From: Nothopassalora personata
Lineage: Eukaryota; Ascomycota; Dothideomycetes; Mycosphaerellales; Mycosphaerellaceae
Direction of reading: 5' to 3'
Assembly (NCBI GenBank): GCA_033816765.1
Contig: CM066288.1
Location: forward strand, 1,302,001 to 1,366,000
DNA length: 64,000 nt
Positions 44,497 to 56,420 of this stretch are shown here, one piece after another. A model generated the notes under the pieces. The model was not told where the DNA came from. It did not search any database and was given only the letters and a program-made list of their open reading frames with translations. Position 1 is the first letter of the stretch, and each line of letters starts with the position of its first letter. Position numbers and translations under genes: made by a program.

Positions 44497-45580
44497 TGAA
44501 CTCACCACCACCACTGGAGTACCGACGACACAAGACGACGAGGCGGCGCAGAAGACAGCCACGATCCTGCAATCAGCACTTCTCTTTGATGACTTGACAG
44601 CTGCAGGATATCTTCTAATTGCCGATGGGCAAGAATGGGGCAGGGCATAATTGGGAGGTCCAAGGAATGAGAGTGTGCAGAACCAAACGGCGTCACCAAA
44701 CGGGAAACTTTTTCTTGGGATGGGTCTTCTACTGTGATTTTGATTATAGTCTCGTCTGGATTAGCGATTGCATCTTGCACAAGCAAGGATGGATGGCACA
44801 TATGGCATGGCTATTGTGTGGTGAACCAAGCATTCTCTCTCTGTGTGTTGTCCAAAGTCTCCATCCATGTGTGCATAAGGGAATGAACCACGAGCTCTTT
44901 CAGGACTGCACTTTCGATCCATTGGTGCAACCGAGCTTCTTGCCATCCACTTCCTGCAGTCCGCACGCGTGAGTGGCGTTCGAAAACCGGGAGATGCAAC
45001 CTCCATTTTGGGGAGCCGTACGTATCCCCTCGCTTCATTACGACAGTACGGTGCGTTTCTTGTTGTGTTCCCTACTTCGACAGCAGTCGGTACCACTACA
45101 AGTACCGTCAGCATATCTCTGGTTGCTCCGCCCAAATTCTCACGCCCGTTGACAATCCCCTGTTTCAGCCCGGGACTAGGGAGATCTTCGTCTTCATGAT
45201 CGTCGGTTTCAAAGTCCTTTCAACTTCTGGCAGTGTCATGTGACCGTGTACACACTTTGTGGAGTCTAGCGTCATGGGTACGGTAGTTAGATCGAAGCTA
45301 GATTCAGATGTCGTCGAAGAGGTGGCGACGTCGGTTGGTGTAACGTAACGTAACGTAACGTAACGTAACGGTGCGGTACCTGCTAAACGGTGGCTACTGC
45401 GTTGTTGCCACCACACTGGCACTGCACAACCCATCATGATCCTCGGCTCGATGGTCGGCTTCTGCTGCTGTACATAGGAGTGCATGAGACCACCGTCTCG
45501 AAATTATTTGCTTAAAGCAGCGGTGGTATTATAAGATCAACACCTCCCGTATTTCCTGGATCTGCAGATTGGAAGGAGCC
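44497..45580. other. Intergenic region with a (TAACG)6 array
   Basis: The 3' flank of the Bni4-like gene. A perfect pentanucleotide array, TAACG six times, lies at 45,341-45,370. No gene is seen. Confidence 0.5.
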
Positions 45581-45775
45581 ATGGCGGCGGTGCTGCTGGT
45601 TTGGGGCGCTGTGACGATTCGGGAGAGGGTGGAGAAGAGGGCGGAGGAGAAGAGGTTGAGGAAGGAGCGGGATGCCGTGAGGTATAAGCACAAGAGAGAT
45701 GATACGGTACCTGAGAAGAAGAGCACGCGCCGACGGCGAGGGATCAAGAACTTCTTGCGGCCGACGCTTGCGTAG
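45581..45775 (+). CDS. Small hypothetical protein, hydrophobic start and basic tail
   Basis: ATG 45,581 to TAG 45,773-45,775, 64 residues. About ten hydrophobic residues (AAVLLVWGAV) are followed by an Arg/Lys/Glu-rich helix (RVEKRAEEKRLRKERDAVRY) and a basic tail ending in RRRRGIKNFL. Small fungal proteins of this plan are common but of unknown role. The frame stays open upstream without an ATG for some codons, so an upstream exon is possible. The purine-rich base use differs from the flanks. It could still be a chance ORF. Confidence 0.35.
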   Translation: MAAVLLVWGAVTIRERVEKRAEEKRLRKERDAVRYKHKRDDTVPEKKSTRRRRGIKNFLRPTLA

Positions 45776-47927
45776 TATGTTGTTCCCCTGGGAGACTTCG
45801 TGCAGTTATCGAACTGTGCGTGTGGTCCTCGCTACGGCTGATGTCTTGGAAGAATGCCACTCACCGCTTGAGATCTTCTGGAGAAGCGGTCTGTTGCGCG
45901 ACAGCGCAGGACTTGCAACGAAAGACAACGAGAGAAGACGATATAATGTTGACGAAAGAATGACTTACAACGACCTATGATGAATGGATCAGACTAGGCA
46001 GCATTGCACTTACATATCATCCAGTACCCACCGCCCAATGTCAACGTACCATTCCCATCTCCCGATCATCTCCATCAACTGCATCCGTCATAATTCGGAA
46101 GAAGCGGCTCATACTCTGGGCAGCATCTCTCGCTAGCCTTTGCAAAGAGCGCTCGATGTGCTGGCCTTCCAGTCGCCACTGGCAGCCGCGCCCCAGCTCA
46201 TCTCGATACCACAGGCGCGACTTCATACCAGGATCCCATCATCTCCTTCTCACGTCAAACAGCACATCTCTCACAGTCTCGCAATGGACGTACCCCATAG
46301 GGGCCCGGCATTCGGCGGAGCAGCCAATCTCTGCCACTCGCCTTGCAACATCTGCTCAGACTACATATGTACTTACTAGCCTTCCCAAGCAGTCGGAACA
46401 TCATCAGACATTCACTCGAGTCGGCCCGGCTCAGACGTGCTGGATCCGTGCCGATGAGATTGATTATTGCTGGATGCGAGCATCGGGCTGGCGATGGCAG
46501 TCACCGGAGATCGGCGAGGACGCAGTGCTATAGTCTCGCCTCGTGATGCGCGAGGGTGTCAATCCTTCGATGGTGGTGATATGCAGTTTCAACCTGACGT
46601 CGGGATATGAAGGATACGATGGCGTGCCCCAAAGCGCTGTGCCGCGCTCCTGTATATCCAGCATGTCGTTCCGTCCGCTGCCGAATGCCCTGCCCTGCCC
46701 TGCCCTGCCCTGCCCTGCCCTGCCCTGCCCTGCCCTGCCCTGCCCTGTTGTTCGATCAACACTGATGGCCGAAAGAATCGAAAAAGTTTCGGGGCACATT
46801 CTTGCCCCGGTCGAGATGACATAAAAGGAATTTCCGCAATGCCAGCGTGGAGAGCCCGGGATGACATTATCGATGAGAAAGAAGCTTGACATCCATCTCA
46901 TAGGGGAGATTTCTCATGGAAATGTGACAGAGACACTTTCCCTCACATCATGAGGGCGACAACCCAAGCCGCCAGCCAGATGGCACGGCAACTGCGACGG
47001 CAGAAGCAACAGCCTTCCCTTCCTTCCTCCACTGCTTCGGTGCCAGCTTGGGTCGAAACTCAATCCAAGTCTGCCACCCGCTTTCAGGCTTCCCGGTGGC
47101 TGCGCGGAGAAAGCTCATCGTCAGCATCGGGCGCAGTCGGCGGCCAGCCTTGCATATGGGCAGGACGGGAGGTGATTCTGCACAGAGCACAGAAAAAATC
47201 TGAGCCGTTGTCGATCACGCGACCACTCAAGGAGTCAGCACCGGGTGTTGTGATCACGCTGGTGCTGGTCAAAGGAGCTCTGGGTTCCAGTGGCTTCCCA
47301 TTCTGGCGGGTCGGTAACCAAGCCTGGTCGGTCACTCGTGTCCTTCTTGGGTGCTTTTCTAAGCAATGGTGAACATAGCGACAGCCACGTAGCCAGCTGG
47401 CTCAGCGCGGCAGAGACAGGAAAGCAATCGGGCCATTCACATGTATCGAATTCGTGTACAGATCAGTCGTATTATTTACATCGAGTCGCATCGCCAGCAC
47501 AACCATAAGCCAATGAGGTCATTAATTCAACGACCGGGTATCATCTTCGAGCCAGCGGAGATGCCGGGTAATAGTACATGCCTTTTGATATCATCCTCCA
47601 CAGACACATTCCTTGTGCTTTCCCGTCACACAGCACATCAATGCGATTAGTCGTCCCTTCATGCAGGCCATGATTTGCACATAAGAATGCCGCGCTGGCA
47701 GGTGAGTCCAAGAGTCGTTGTTGTTGTAGACATGATGAGCAGTTCCAGGTGAGGAAGTGGCTCGACCGTGCGATCAGCGAGACCCTCAGCCTCGCCGGAG
47801 TCGGGGTATACGAGTCGTTCACTTCCCCGGTGGACGCGACCTTTGCAAACGGTTTCCTCCTGGACGCGACGTATTGGTGGTGTTCTCGCCAAGTACAGAG
47901 CGAGATGGACATCACAACCGTCGTAGA
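45776..47927. repeat. Intergenic region with a pentanucleotide (TGCCC)12 array
   Basis: A perfect run of TGCCC, about twelve units, lies at 46,686-46,747. ORFs across it and elsewhere in the interval (for example 46,950-47,372) have no recognisable features. Nothing else is supported. Confidence 0.6.
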
Positions 47928-49226
47928 TCATCGTCCTCTGGCAGCACCTGAAGCTGAAGATTCTGCGCCAGCTTCTGCGTTCGATGCAGTCTCGGGATCT
48001 AGCTGAGAGAGGCATCGCAATAGCACTGGGCGAAAGAGTCAGCATTTGAAAATCACGAGGGTGGAAGAGGCGGAGCTTACAATCCATGATCTCTTCTTCC
48101 GCGACACCCATTTGGTAGTCCACGAGACCATGCTTCTCCACACTGTCGCAGAGCCTCACAAGCTCCCGTGAAAGAGTCTCCAGATTCTGGGAGTGCATGA
48201 TTGACTGCGGTGGGGCGGGGGCTGGATGGCCGCTGCTGCGCATTGATTCTTGAGCCATGTCGTATTGCGTTTGTAAAGTCGTGAGCCAAGCTCTGTTGAA
48301 TTCATCCCACAATCGTATCCGTTCGTCGTGTAGGTTGTCGTCGTCTCTAGTCAGTCCTATACCTGCAAATTAGTAAGTCGGGGGCAAATCGTTTGATACT
48401 GTCTGAACTTACCCAGCGCCTCTGCGTTACCCAGTAGATAGTGCGAGACCTCGAGCAGGACGGAGCCTAATTCGTGCAACTGTCCCTCTCTGGCCTTTGA
48501 GAAGATTGTGCGTATTTGCGCCTGATAGTTGTTGTACGCTTGATCTATTGATTGGCTTGACTGCTGTGCGTACTGCGCTGTGTAAGCTGGGTACGCGCTC
48601 GAAGCCGTTGAGTCGATCATGGCACTAGCGTATGTCTGCGATGCCGTTGGACCAGCCTGAGCATATGCACCAGACTGATATTGAGAAGGCAGGGTTGATG
48701 CCGTGAGGTCGGGCATTGTCGCACTGGTGGGAACTGTTCCTGCTCCAAGGTAGTATTGAGCGGGCTGCGGTGCGCCGAATTGAGACGCCAGTGTCTCGGA
48801 CGCGGTGCCAGACCGTTGCGTGTAGCGTTGAACCGGGTCATAAGGCGATTGTGTCGCCTGCTGTGGCTGCTGCGCCAGGCCGTACATGACGTTCGAGGGA
48901 TACTGCTGATATTGCTGCGTGTCCTGCTGTCGCGAGACGTCTGGACTTTGCAGTTCTGTCCCGTATTGAATCGATTGACCAGACGCGAACGCGCCTGCGG
49001 TGAGCGCAGAATACGCATGCTGCGCGTCACCTCCGGCTCTTCCACTTGATGGCACAGTGCTCGGTGAGTGTCCCATGTACGAAGACTGTCGGAAGCGCTC
49101 CACGGACCCGGGTGTCGTATATTGGCTGGTCGGCTGTTGCGCGCTGCCATGCTGCTGCTGCGGCTGTTGCTGCGCAGCGTATGGATTCTGCGCGTACTGT
49201 CGTCTTGATGGATCATTGTAGTCCAT
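47928..49226 (-). CDS. Gln-rich conserved fungal protein of unknown function, three exons
   Basis: Exons 49,226-48,413, 48,362-48,081 and 48,025-47,928. The introns are 50 bp (GTAAGT, branch CTAAT, acceptor GCAG) and 55 bp (GTAAGC, branch CTGAC, acceptor CCAG); the phases join cleanly and give 397 residues. An earlier in-frame ATG at 49,283 would add 19. Residues 1-235 are Gln/Ser/Tyr-rich and probably disordered. From about 240 a helical domain follows (NNYQAQIRTIFSKAREGQ, LLEVSHYLLGNAEALG, LWDEFNRAWLTTL, ELVRLCDSVEKHGLVDYQMG), and it continues across both introns to an EEEIMD helix and a short Glu/Ala tail. The helical half looks conserved, but I cannot name its family. The Q-rich N-terminus suggests a nuclear or RNA-related role, which is only a guess. 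Confidence 0.65.
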
Positions 49227-49283
49227 CACAGGATTGGAGCTGAGAGGAGAGCGCTCCCAGTGGAGGCCTTTCCGCGACGCCAA

Positions 49284-52200
49284 AGGCGAGAAAGGCGGTG
49301 ATGCATAGACAGTCGCCAGGTTGACGGTTGGGACTGATCACGCGCTGGATGGCAGAAGGCTACTGAGTCTCGAACCAAAGCTGATGCGTGCTCCTAATAG
49401 GATGGCCTCCAGTCGGGCGAAGAAGCAGTGAGTTAACGCGTGAATGTGCGCTGGAGCGATGCGTCAATGGTTGTTTTGGACGAGCAAGAAAAAAGTTGCA
49501 AGATTGTGGTGGCCTTGAGTTAATGGCTGTTCGCGGTGATGCCCAAGTTGCCTAGGTTGGTCGTCTGTGGCAGGTTTTGCTGTCATCCAGAGGCTTGTGG
49601 CGGAGCGTGTACGCCAGAAAACGTTACCCGGTCAGGTTCGAAGGCTGCTGAGATTGGCAAAGGGAATCAGAAAAGCGAGTGACTTGGACGGCGGTCTTCT
49701 TGAACGAGGGACGAAACAAGACATCTGTTGTAGCGAAATTTGCAAGGCCAGAGGAACGACAGTGCGCGGTGAACAAGAGCCTACGCTGCCAGTCGGGTAG
49801 CCGAATGTAGTTGGATATCGGGAGAGTCTGTGTGCGCAGACCCGGTCGAGGTGGGGTCCTGAACTCGGGCTCGAATCAGTGGAATAAAAGGCTGCAACCT
49901 CGGAGCAGTGCCGGGCCCGGATGGTATTGGAATTGGAAACGCAAGGCGTGAAAGTATAAGGGCAGGCGGGGTGACACACCCTGGCTCACTTGACTTCAGC
50001 AGAAGGCGAATGGGAAAGTGAGGCTCGAGTCGAAAGGCAGGGCGCGGGCGAAACCAGTTGCTGATATGCGCGCTCGTCATGCTGCCGATGAGGTGTGACG
50101 GCTAGCCATGTCAGTTGTCGGCCGTTGGCAGGTGTCGAAGAAAGGGAGCTGCAGTGCTATATCTGGTGGCAGACGGGCAGTAGCGCGGGAGGGAGGGGGG
50201 TCGTCGTTCGTGTGCTGGGTCCGTGAGCGATATCACACGAGGTGAGGTGCGGTTGGCAAAGTGGGTGGACGCTACCGTACCCTCTCTGCGTGCGTGAGAT
50301 TGCCGAAAGCCGTTTGTAACAGCCCAACCTGCATCAAGAATCGCTGTTCAGGGATCATAACGCAAGAGAGGCGTCAAGCTAGAGCACCGCCGCAATCAAG
50401 GATTTCTGATGCGATGTGCGATGCAGGCCGCGCTCTAGTGTACCATCGACGTCCGCTGGTCATGGCCGACGACGCTGTTTGATGGCCGGGCAGGCGCCGT
50501 AGGGCACCGCTTTCCAGGTCAGCTCAGCACCGCCGCACTCGATGCTTGTGCTTGTTACAGCAGCGCGTGCTGCAGGCTCATCATCAGGCGACGGTAAGAA
50601 CGGGGCCTCTCCAGGTGGCAGGAGGTGTTTGAGATGGTCCCCGGTATCGAAGTGGGAAGGCTCAATCGCGATTAAGGTTTTTCTAGCCGGACGGGCACAC
50701 CGGACGAAGCCGCGACCTCGACAGACAGGTCTTCCTCTGGCCCAACAACCATCGTGGCATCGTCCTTGCTGCGATGACCTGGTACAGCATGCGTGACCCG
50801 GTAGCTGTGACAACTGCCACCAGCGCGTTCGCATGTCGAGCGGCTGCATGACGAAAGTCAGAGCGCTGCCGTCATGCATGCACCGAGTTTGTTGATATCC
50901 ACTGGTCTAGCTTCGCCCGTGACGACGGGGCCCTTGTACCTGCAGCAAATGCAGTACCGTTGCTGTGCTTGACTCGATTCGACATCCATGCTTCACTCTT
51001 CCTGACTGGCCGGTCATCACCAGCCCGCGCATCGATCTGCGGTCACGGGGGAGCATGATGGAGCACGGGTTGATCGAGAAGCGCAATCGAAACTGCAACA
51101 ACAAAGTGCTGTCTGAGGCCGACCCATCGCCATCACGCTGCACCATATTTCCGCCTCACGTGGCCATCCTCGGGATGAAACCGTCGTCTATGCAGCAGAG
51201 GCTACACGCTTGTGTCACCACAGACTGGAGTCTCTTGGCTGTTCGATGATCAGACAAACCCACCTCACACGTCTCGTAGCGTCGCATTCTCGCTGTCCCA
51301 CCAACAGAGTGACGCCGCGGAACGTGAAGAGATACGACCCGCAAACTTCGACAACAACCATTTCGCATCGCCAGCGATCGGACGAGCTCGGCTGCCGGCA
51401 TTTGATTTGATGCAGGGATCGCTGGGCAGGACTGCATAAGTCGGGCATTATTCAGGCATCACTCCGAGCTAGAGAGGCGTGGCCACAAGTGGATTCCTTG
51501 CAGCCTCCATGGCCACAGTGTAGCCTCCTAAAGCAGTATCTGTAGCCACACAACTTGTTGACGTCAAAACGGCCTAGGCCGTCAGGGCCTGGTCTAACGT
51601 CTTTGTCAGGCACCTAGGCAGCAATTATCCCTGCCAAAGCTGCGACTACACTATCAGCCATGTGTTCACAATGTGGCCACTGTCGTGCGGTGAGTGGCTG
51701 CCACGAACGGGCATCTCTACTCCGAGCAAATCCACAGTGCTTGGAGATGAAGCGCGCGCGGACTGCTTGTTCTTACGACGATAGCGGATACTGAAACAAT
51801 TCGCTGTAGAGGATCGCTTCCAGAAGCCCGGTTAGGAGACGAGCCAACAGCCAGGATGTGCTGCCCGACTTCTCTTTAGAACCTTAGATCTTGTTCTGAT
51901 ATTGCACTAGTACCTTTTGATATTACCATGTCAAGACAATCGCTGTCTTCAAACAGACCGCCATATCATAAAACGTTTTGCAACGAATCCAAGCCTCGTT
52001 GAGCCGGCGTGAAGCATACTTTCAGGCCGCCCTATAAAACACGTGCTATAGATCGCATGTCGACAGTGTGGATCATCCTTGGAGGCCAATGCTACTGTAT
52101 CAAGATTACTCGTGGGCCAGGCGGTGAAGTCAGAACAAGCCTGCCACTCATCTTGTTTATGAGGCTGATTTTCTACTTCTACTCAAAAAAGGTTCAAGGT

Positions 52201-52365
52201 CATCCCATGACCTCCCCATTGACTACGCCGACCGATCGCCGTCCCAGAGCCGCTCGCTTTTGTTACCTCTCATCTCCTTGAGGGGTTGGGTATCATGTCA
52301 CGCGACAAACAACTGTTGAAATGTTGAAACGCCGGTTTCAGCCCAAGACAAGCACGACTTTGTTC
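49284..52365. other. Long intergenic stretch without a convincing gene
   Basis: ORFs up to 139 codons (50,879-50,460 minus) show no domain, intron structure or compositional sign of coding. Part of 51,450-51,700 has repeated GTGGCCAC-like words. I see no transposon, tRNA or rRNA. Confidence 0.4.
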
Positions 52366-53782
52366 TTACTTGGACGGAGTATAGGCTTTCTTAGGGAACG
52401 GGTATCTGCGAACGGTTAGTGGCAGGTCTCGTGTCGTTGCATCGCGATGCAATGAGCGTTACGTACGATGGTCCCAGCTCGCGCAAGCTCAGAGCAGCAA
52501 GCCACTGTCCCTTGTCTACGCAGGTCTCGATGTTGTCACCCTGAACCACACCAGCGAAGAAACCACCAGCGAAGGCATCACCAGCGCCCGTGGTGTCCAC
52601 AATCTCGTCCTTGTCGATCTTGTGGACGGGGAACGACTTAGGCTCACCCTCGCCCTGGACAGCGACAATGGTAGGGTCAGTGCCTTGCGTAATGATTGCA
52701 ACACGCTTGCGCTGCTTGTTCTCTTTGGGCAAGTTTGCGAGATGCTTGGCAATTGTTGGAATGTCGTGGGTCTTAAGGTCGTGCGAGTCCGCGTAGGCTT
52801 GCGCCTCCGTCTCGTTGCCGATAACGTAATCCCAGTAAGGAGCGGTTTGGTCGAGCGGGTCCTTGAAGAACTGCGGGATGAACGGCGCAGACAACGAGAA
52901 GATGAATGGCTTGGACGATCATCAGCATGTCAACATCCTAGAGTCCCTTAGTTCTATACAACAACGACTGACCTTGTTCGTCTTGGCGGCTTCTTCGGCT
53001 AACTTCAGGACAGCCGGTACGCAGACTGTCAAGTGGTAGCCACCTACGAAGTATGCCTTGGCCTTTTCTGCGACGCTCCAGTTCTCGTTCAAGTGTTCGA
53101 TCTTGTAGCAGTTGGCCGCAGCAAGGTCTGTGCACATGCTCCTGTTGTGTCCTGTAATGATCACACCGCAACGACCGGTAGGTTCCTTCTCATCGACATG
53201 GTATCGGACGGCAAGCCCAGCTTGCTTGTTTGCATCTTGAAGGATGTCGGCGTACTTGTCCTTTCCGACGGCACCGAAGAAGACCACCGAGTCGGCGGGG
53301 AGGAGGTACTATGGGCATTAGGTCGTTAGCCGCTATTACTTGGCCGAGGTTGCATGTGTCATCGCCCTTTGGAGGTAAGGCAAGCACGCATACGAGATAC
53401 GCATGACCATAGCAAAGTATGAAAGTTTCCGCCTGGTTCTACGGCGACGAAGGACGGCATGTGAAATTGCTCAGGACAAGCATACCTGGGCGCCTCTGGC
53501 AGTGTTCTGAGCCGCACCACCCGCGAGCAGCTTTGCATCCCGGTTCTGGATGAGCTCGTCGTACAGAGTCTTGTGAGACTCCTCAGCGAGGATGGCGTCG
53601 TTTGCCTTCAGGCCATATTGCTTCAGAAGTGCCTCATCTCTGTTAATATTGTCAGCATTGAACCCCTACTCGTGAAATGTTTGCTGGCAGCCAACGTGTA
53701 TCGTCGATACTGACCCTTGACCTTGAATGTCGAGAAGAGGATTTTCCAAGCAAAGGACCTGGTATGTATGATCGGCAGACAT
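52366..53782 (-). CDS. ADO1: Adenosine kinase
   Basis: Five exons: 53,782-53,715, 53,639-53,486, 53,308-52,973, 52,909-52,467 and 52,405-52,366. Introns are 75, 177, 63 and 61 bp with GTCAGT, GTATGC, GTCAGT and GTACGT donors. The sum is 346 residues, the normal family length. The N-terminus has ENPLLDIQGQGDE, then the AGGAAQNTARGAQ loop that binds adenosine, VGKDKYADIL, and PFIFSLSAPFIPQFF. The PfkB/ribokinase signature DTTGAGDAFAGG lies at about 291-302 with the catalytic base Asp at 297. The last exon gives the typical YPFPKKAYTPSK end. The cytosolic enzyme phosphorylates adenosine to AMP, salvaging purine and removing adenosine made by the S-adenosylmethionine cycle. The third donor choice (GTACGT after CCATC) is decided by that C-terminus. 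No damage is seen. Confidence 0.92.
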
Positions 53783-54543
53783 CTTGTAGAGAAATCAATG
53801 AGGTCTTCTGTGGTTTGAAGGAAAGTGATGTTGGGTGTTGAGATTTTTCCACAATGAACATCCCACCAGACCTTCGAGCTCCTGCCCCGCATCGTCGTCG
53901 TCATGGTCCATGCCGTTCAACAATCCGGCCTCCGAGATCGTCAGCTTCGTGGTCGAGTGCATCTGCACCATATCATGCCGTGCACCACACCTGCAGAATC
54001 GACCGCGCCACTCAAGAGGCGTTACTATCTCGTGTAGATAGAGCTCATTCAAATCATTACCGCGGCTAAGAGAGTACAGTTTTCTATCGTGGCCTCGAGT
54101 GATTGCAGGAGAGAGCCACATGGACACGGCATCGTTTTGCATCGTGAGATGGACAACGATTGCTCCTGTTTGAGGTACCTTCGCAGCGCGAACGCCAGCT
54201 TTCCGTGCCCGGATGCAATGAGGTTGGTTTGAGACTGCGAAGGAGAGTTGATGAGGACATCACCCTCGATGGTCATTATACATTGCAACAGCTCGGTGTT
54301 GATGTACTGATGCTGCGCTATGATACAGTATGAGTACATGCCATGAAGCACCACGCTTTCAGTCTCGCATACGCCATCGCTGATATCAGCCAGAGGTCTA
54401 TCTCTATTCGTCCCCGTTCTCGCCATCGCCGCCGATGCAGCAATCCCAATGCTTCCAAGCCAATGCATTATGCATAAAGCTATTGTCGTGATCATACCAT
54501 CGTAACTCATGCTCCTGCCGCTCCGTATTGCATCGCAAGTGTG
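53783..54543. other. Intergenic region between ADO1 and TAD3
   Basis: A minus-strand ORF of 153 codons (54,510-54,049) starts with a hydrophobic run but shows no domain and I do not support it. No other signal is seen. Confidence 0.4.
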
Positions 54544-56069
54544 CTACACATGCATGCGCGCAAAGCTGCTCAAGGTAACATTAGCACTCTTGCTGTCAGT
54601 CATATCTTCTGCTTCTTGGTACTTCTCCGTAGAATCTTTGCGAAGGTCTTGTCTTGATACGGTGCCCTCTTCCTCCGCCGGCATGTACTCCCAGCACATG
54701 AACTGCCAGTTCAGTTCTTTGCGCCAGCACATTCCGTACCCAAGGCTGACCGGTCCGGACTCGTTGCTAACCATCTCGGCAGTCAGGCCTCCGGTCTTTG
54801 GCATACGTTGCTTGAAGATCACTCGTCCGACACGACTGTGTACCAAGGCCATTGAGCACATTATGCAAGGCTCGTGGGTGAGGAAGATCTCGAGCTTGAG
54901 GCAGAGGTAACCATCAGGTCTCATGTTATCTTCAACGAAGTGCTCCTTCTCGAGTGGTGTGAGTGGCAGGTCGGAGAAGAAGGCGTCGCGAGCTTCGAGG
55001 TCATGTTCGAGGCCACCTTTGGCGAAGTTGCCTTCGGCTTTGGCGGCGGCCTTGGTGACTGGCTGAGAGGCGCAGCGTAGACGCTTTCGTCCCACCATGC
55101 CAACCGCACGCATGATGGCGTGACCCATCGGGCTTCCGTGACAGCCAGTATCTTCGTTGGCGACCGCGTTCGCTTGCGGCTTGTAGCGGGCATCACCAGC
55201 AAGAGCGATGATCTGGGTCTGTCCTTCGACGCGCTCGATGATGCAGCATCCCGCGCCAGTACCAATGCCGCGGCGGCGGTTGTCGTCACCCACTTTCTCA
55301 GCAAGAGCTAGCGCCTCGTCGATACCGATGTTGTCGTCTTGCGGATTCTGCAGCTCCTCCTCGGCCTTCTCAATGCTGGCAGGGTGTGCTCCGAATGGGT
55401 TGGTCTTTCGGTAGAAGGTTGGCCAGTATTCTTGAGACCACTTCTCGGCCTGCTCGACGCTGGTGGGTGCCAGCAGCGGGACGGTGATCTCCTTGATCTC
55501 GAGTGGGTAGGCCCAAGACTCGGCGTTGGAAGCAAAAGGGGTGTGTTCAGACAGGAGGTCGTGCAACGTCTTTAGGTCGACAATCCTAGTTGGGCAAACA
55601 AGAAGATGGAGCGTAGAGGGCCTGCTGGCCACGTTGCGTGACTTGCCGGGATTTGAGTATTCCCACACGTTGCTGCCGGCTGCTTGCATGACGGTGGCGG
55701 GTGTGTTCTCCCATGCGCGCGAAACGGCATACAGCTCCTTGACCTTGTCGCGCTCGCCGAGGACATGCTCTGGTAGGTATCTAGGCTTGGCGAAGCGGCG
55801 GAGGTGCTGCAGGTCGACGGTATCTTGGCCATCGACGTTCTCCTTGATGACTCTGTAGCGCGGTCAGCAGGCACACACGTGCAAGACGCAAGCCAAGTTG
55901 CATACCTCAGGATGCCTTCGGCGTGCTTGCTAGGCAGTTCGACGGTCCAGACGCGGATGGTCTCATTTCCAAGGCGGCACTCCTCCTTCGTCTTGAGGTG
56001 CACCATGCGCCGCTTGGGCTCTGGGTGGTTGTCGAGCAGCGAGTCTCTGCGTGTGGCGGCCATGGCCAT
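54544..56069 (-). CDS. TAD3: tRNA-specific adenosine-34 deaminase subunit Tad3
   Basis: Exon 1 is 56,069-55,906 and exon 2 is 55,852-54,544, with a 53-bp intron (GTATGC ... CTACAG). The product is about 490 residues from the ATG at 56,069 (context CATCATGGCC); an upstream ATG at 56,189 would add 40. The N-terminal third (LRVIKENVDGQD, then LRRFAKPRYLPEHV) matches the Tad3-specific region. The C-terminal half is a cytidine-deaminase fold with HAIMRAV at about 299 and EPCIMC at about 383-388. Catalytic deaminases have HAE; here Val/Ile-type HAI replaces the proton-shuttling Glu, as expected of Tad3, which serves as the structural partner of Tad2. The Tad2-Tad3 dimer converts A34 to inosine in the wobble position of several tRNAs. 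An insertion rich in Lys/Ala/Gly lies between the two zinc motifs. No damage is seen. Confidence 0.88.
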
Positions 56070-56420
56070 GATGGCGTGGTGGAAGATGTTGGTGTTGCGG
56101 AAGATGAAGTGGGAGGCATGCTGAAAGAAAGTCGCTACGCGAGCGAGGGGCATCAACAAACCGTTCAGGAAGCTGCGCATCGCTTCCATGGCGACGCCGC
56201 CGCTTCATTCACGAGGCAGTTGCGCTTCGTGCTTGCTACATTTTTCGCGAAAGAACCCTGTAACTTTGCAGCAGCAATTCTGCAGGGAAAGCGCTCCATC
56301 CCTGTCGCCTCCCTGACTCAGCGTTTGTGGGGTAGTTACTGTAGTTCTAGGGCAGGCGCGTCTCCCCGTCGCGTCATGTTGGTGAAGATCCCATGTTGAA
56401 GATACAGCAGTCAGTCAGTT

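Noticed and set aside
50460..50879. 139-codon minus-strand ORF.
   Set aside because: Arg/Cys-rich translation of GC-rich DNA, with an ORF of similar quality on the other strand.
54049..54510. 153-codon minus-strand ORF with a hydrophobic start.
   Set aside because: No domain, no intron logic, and it lies in the short spacer between two well-defined genes.
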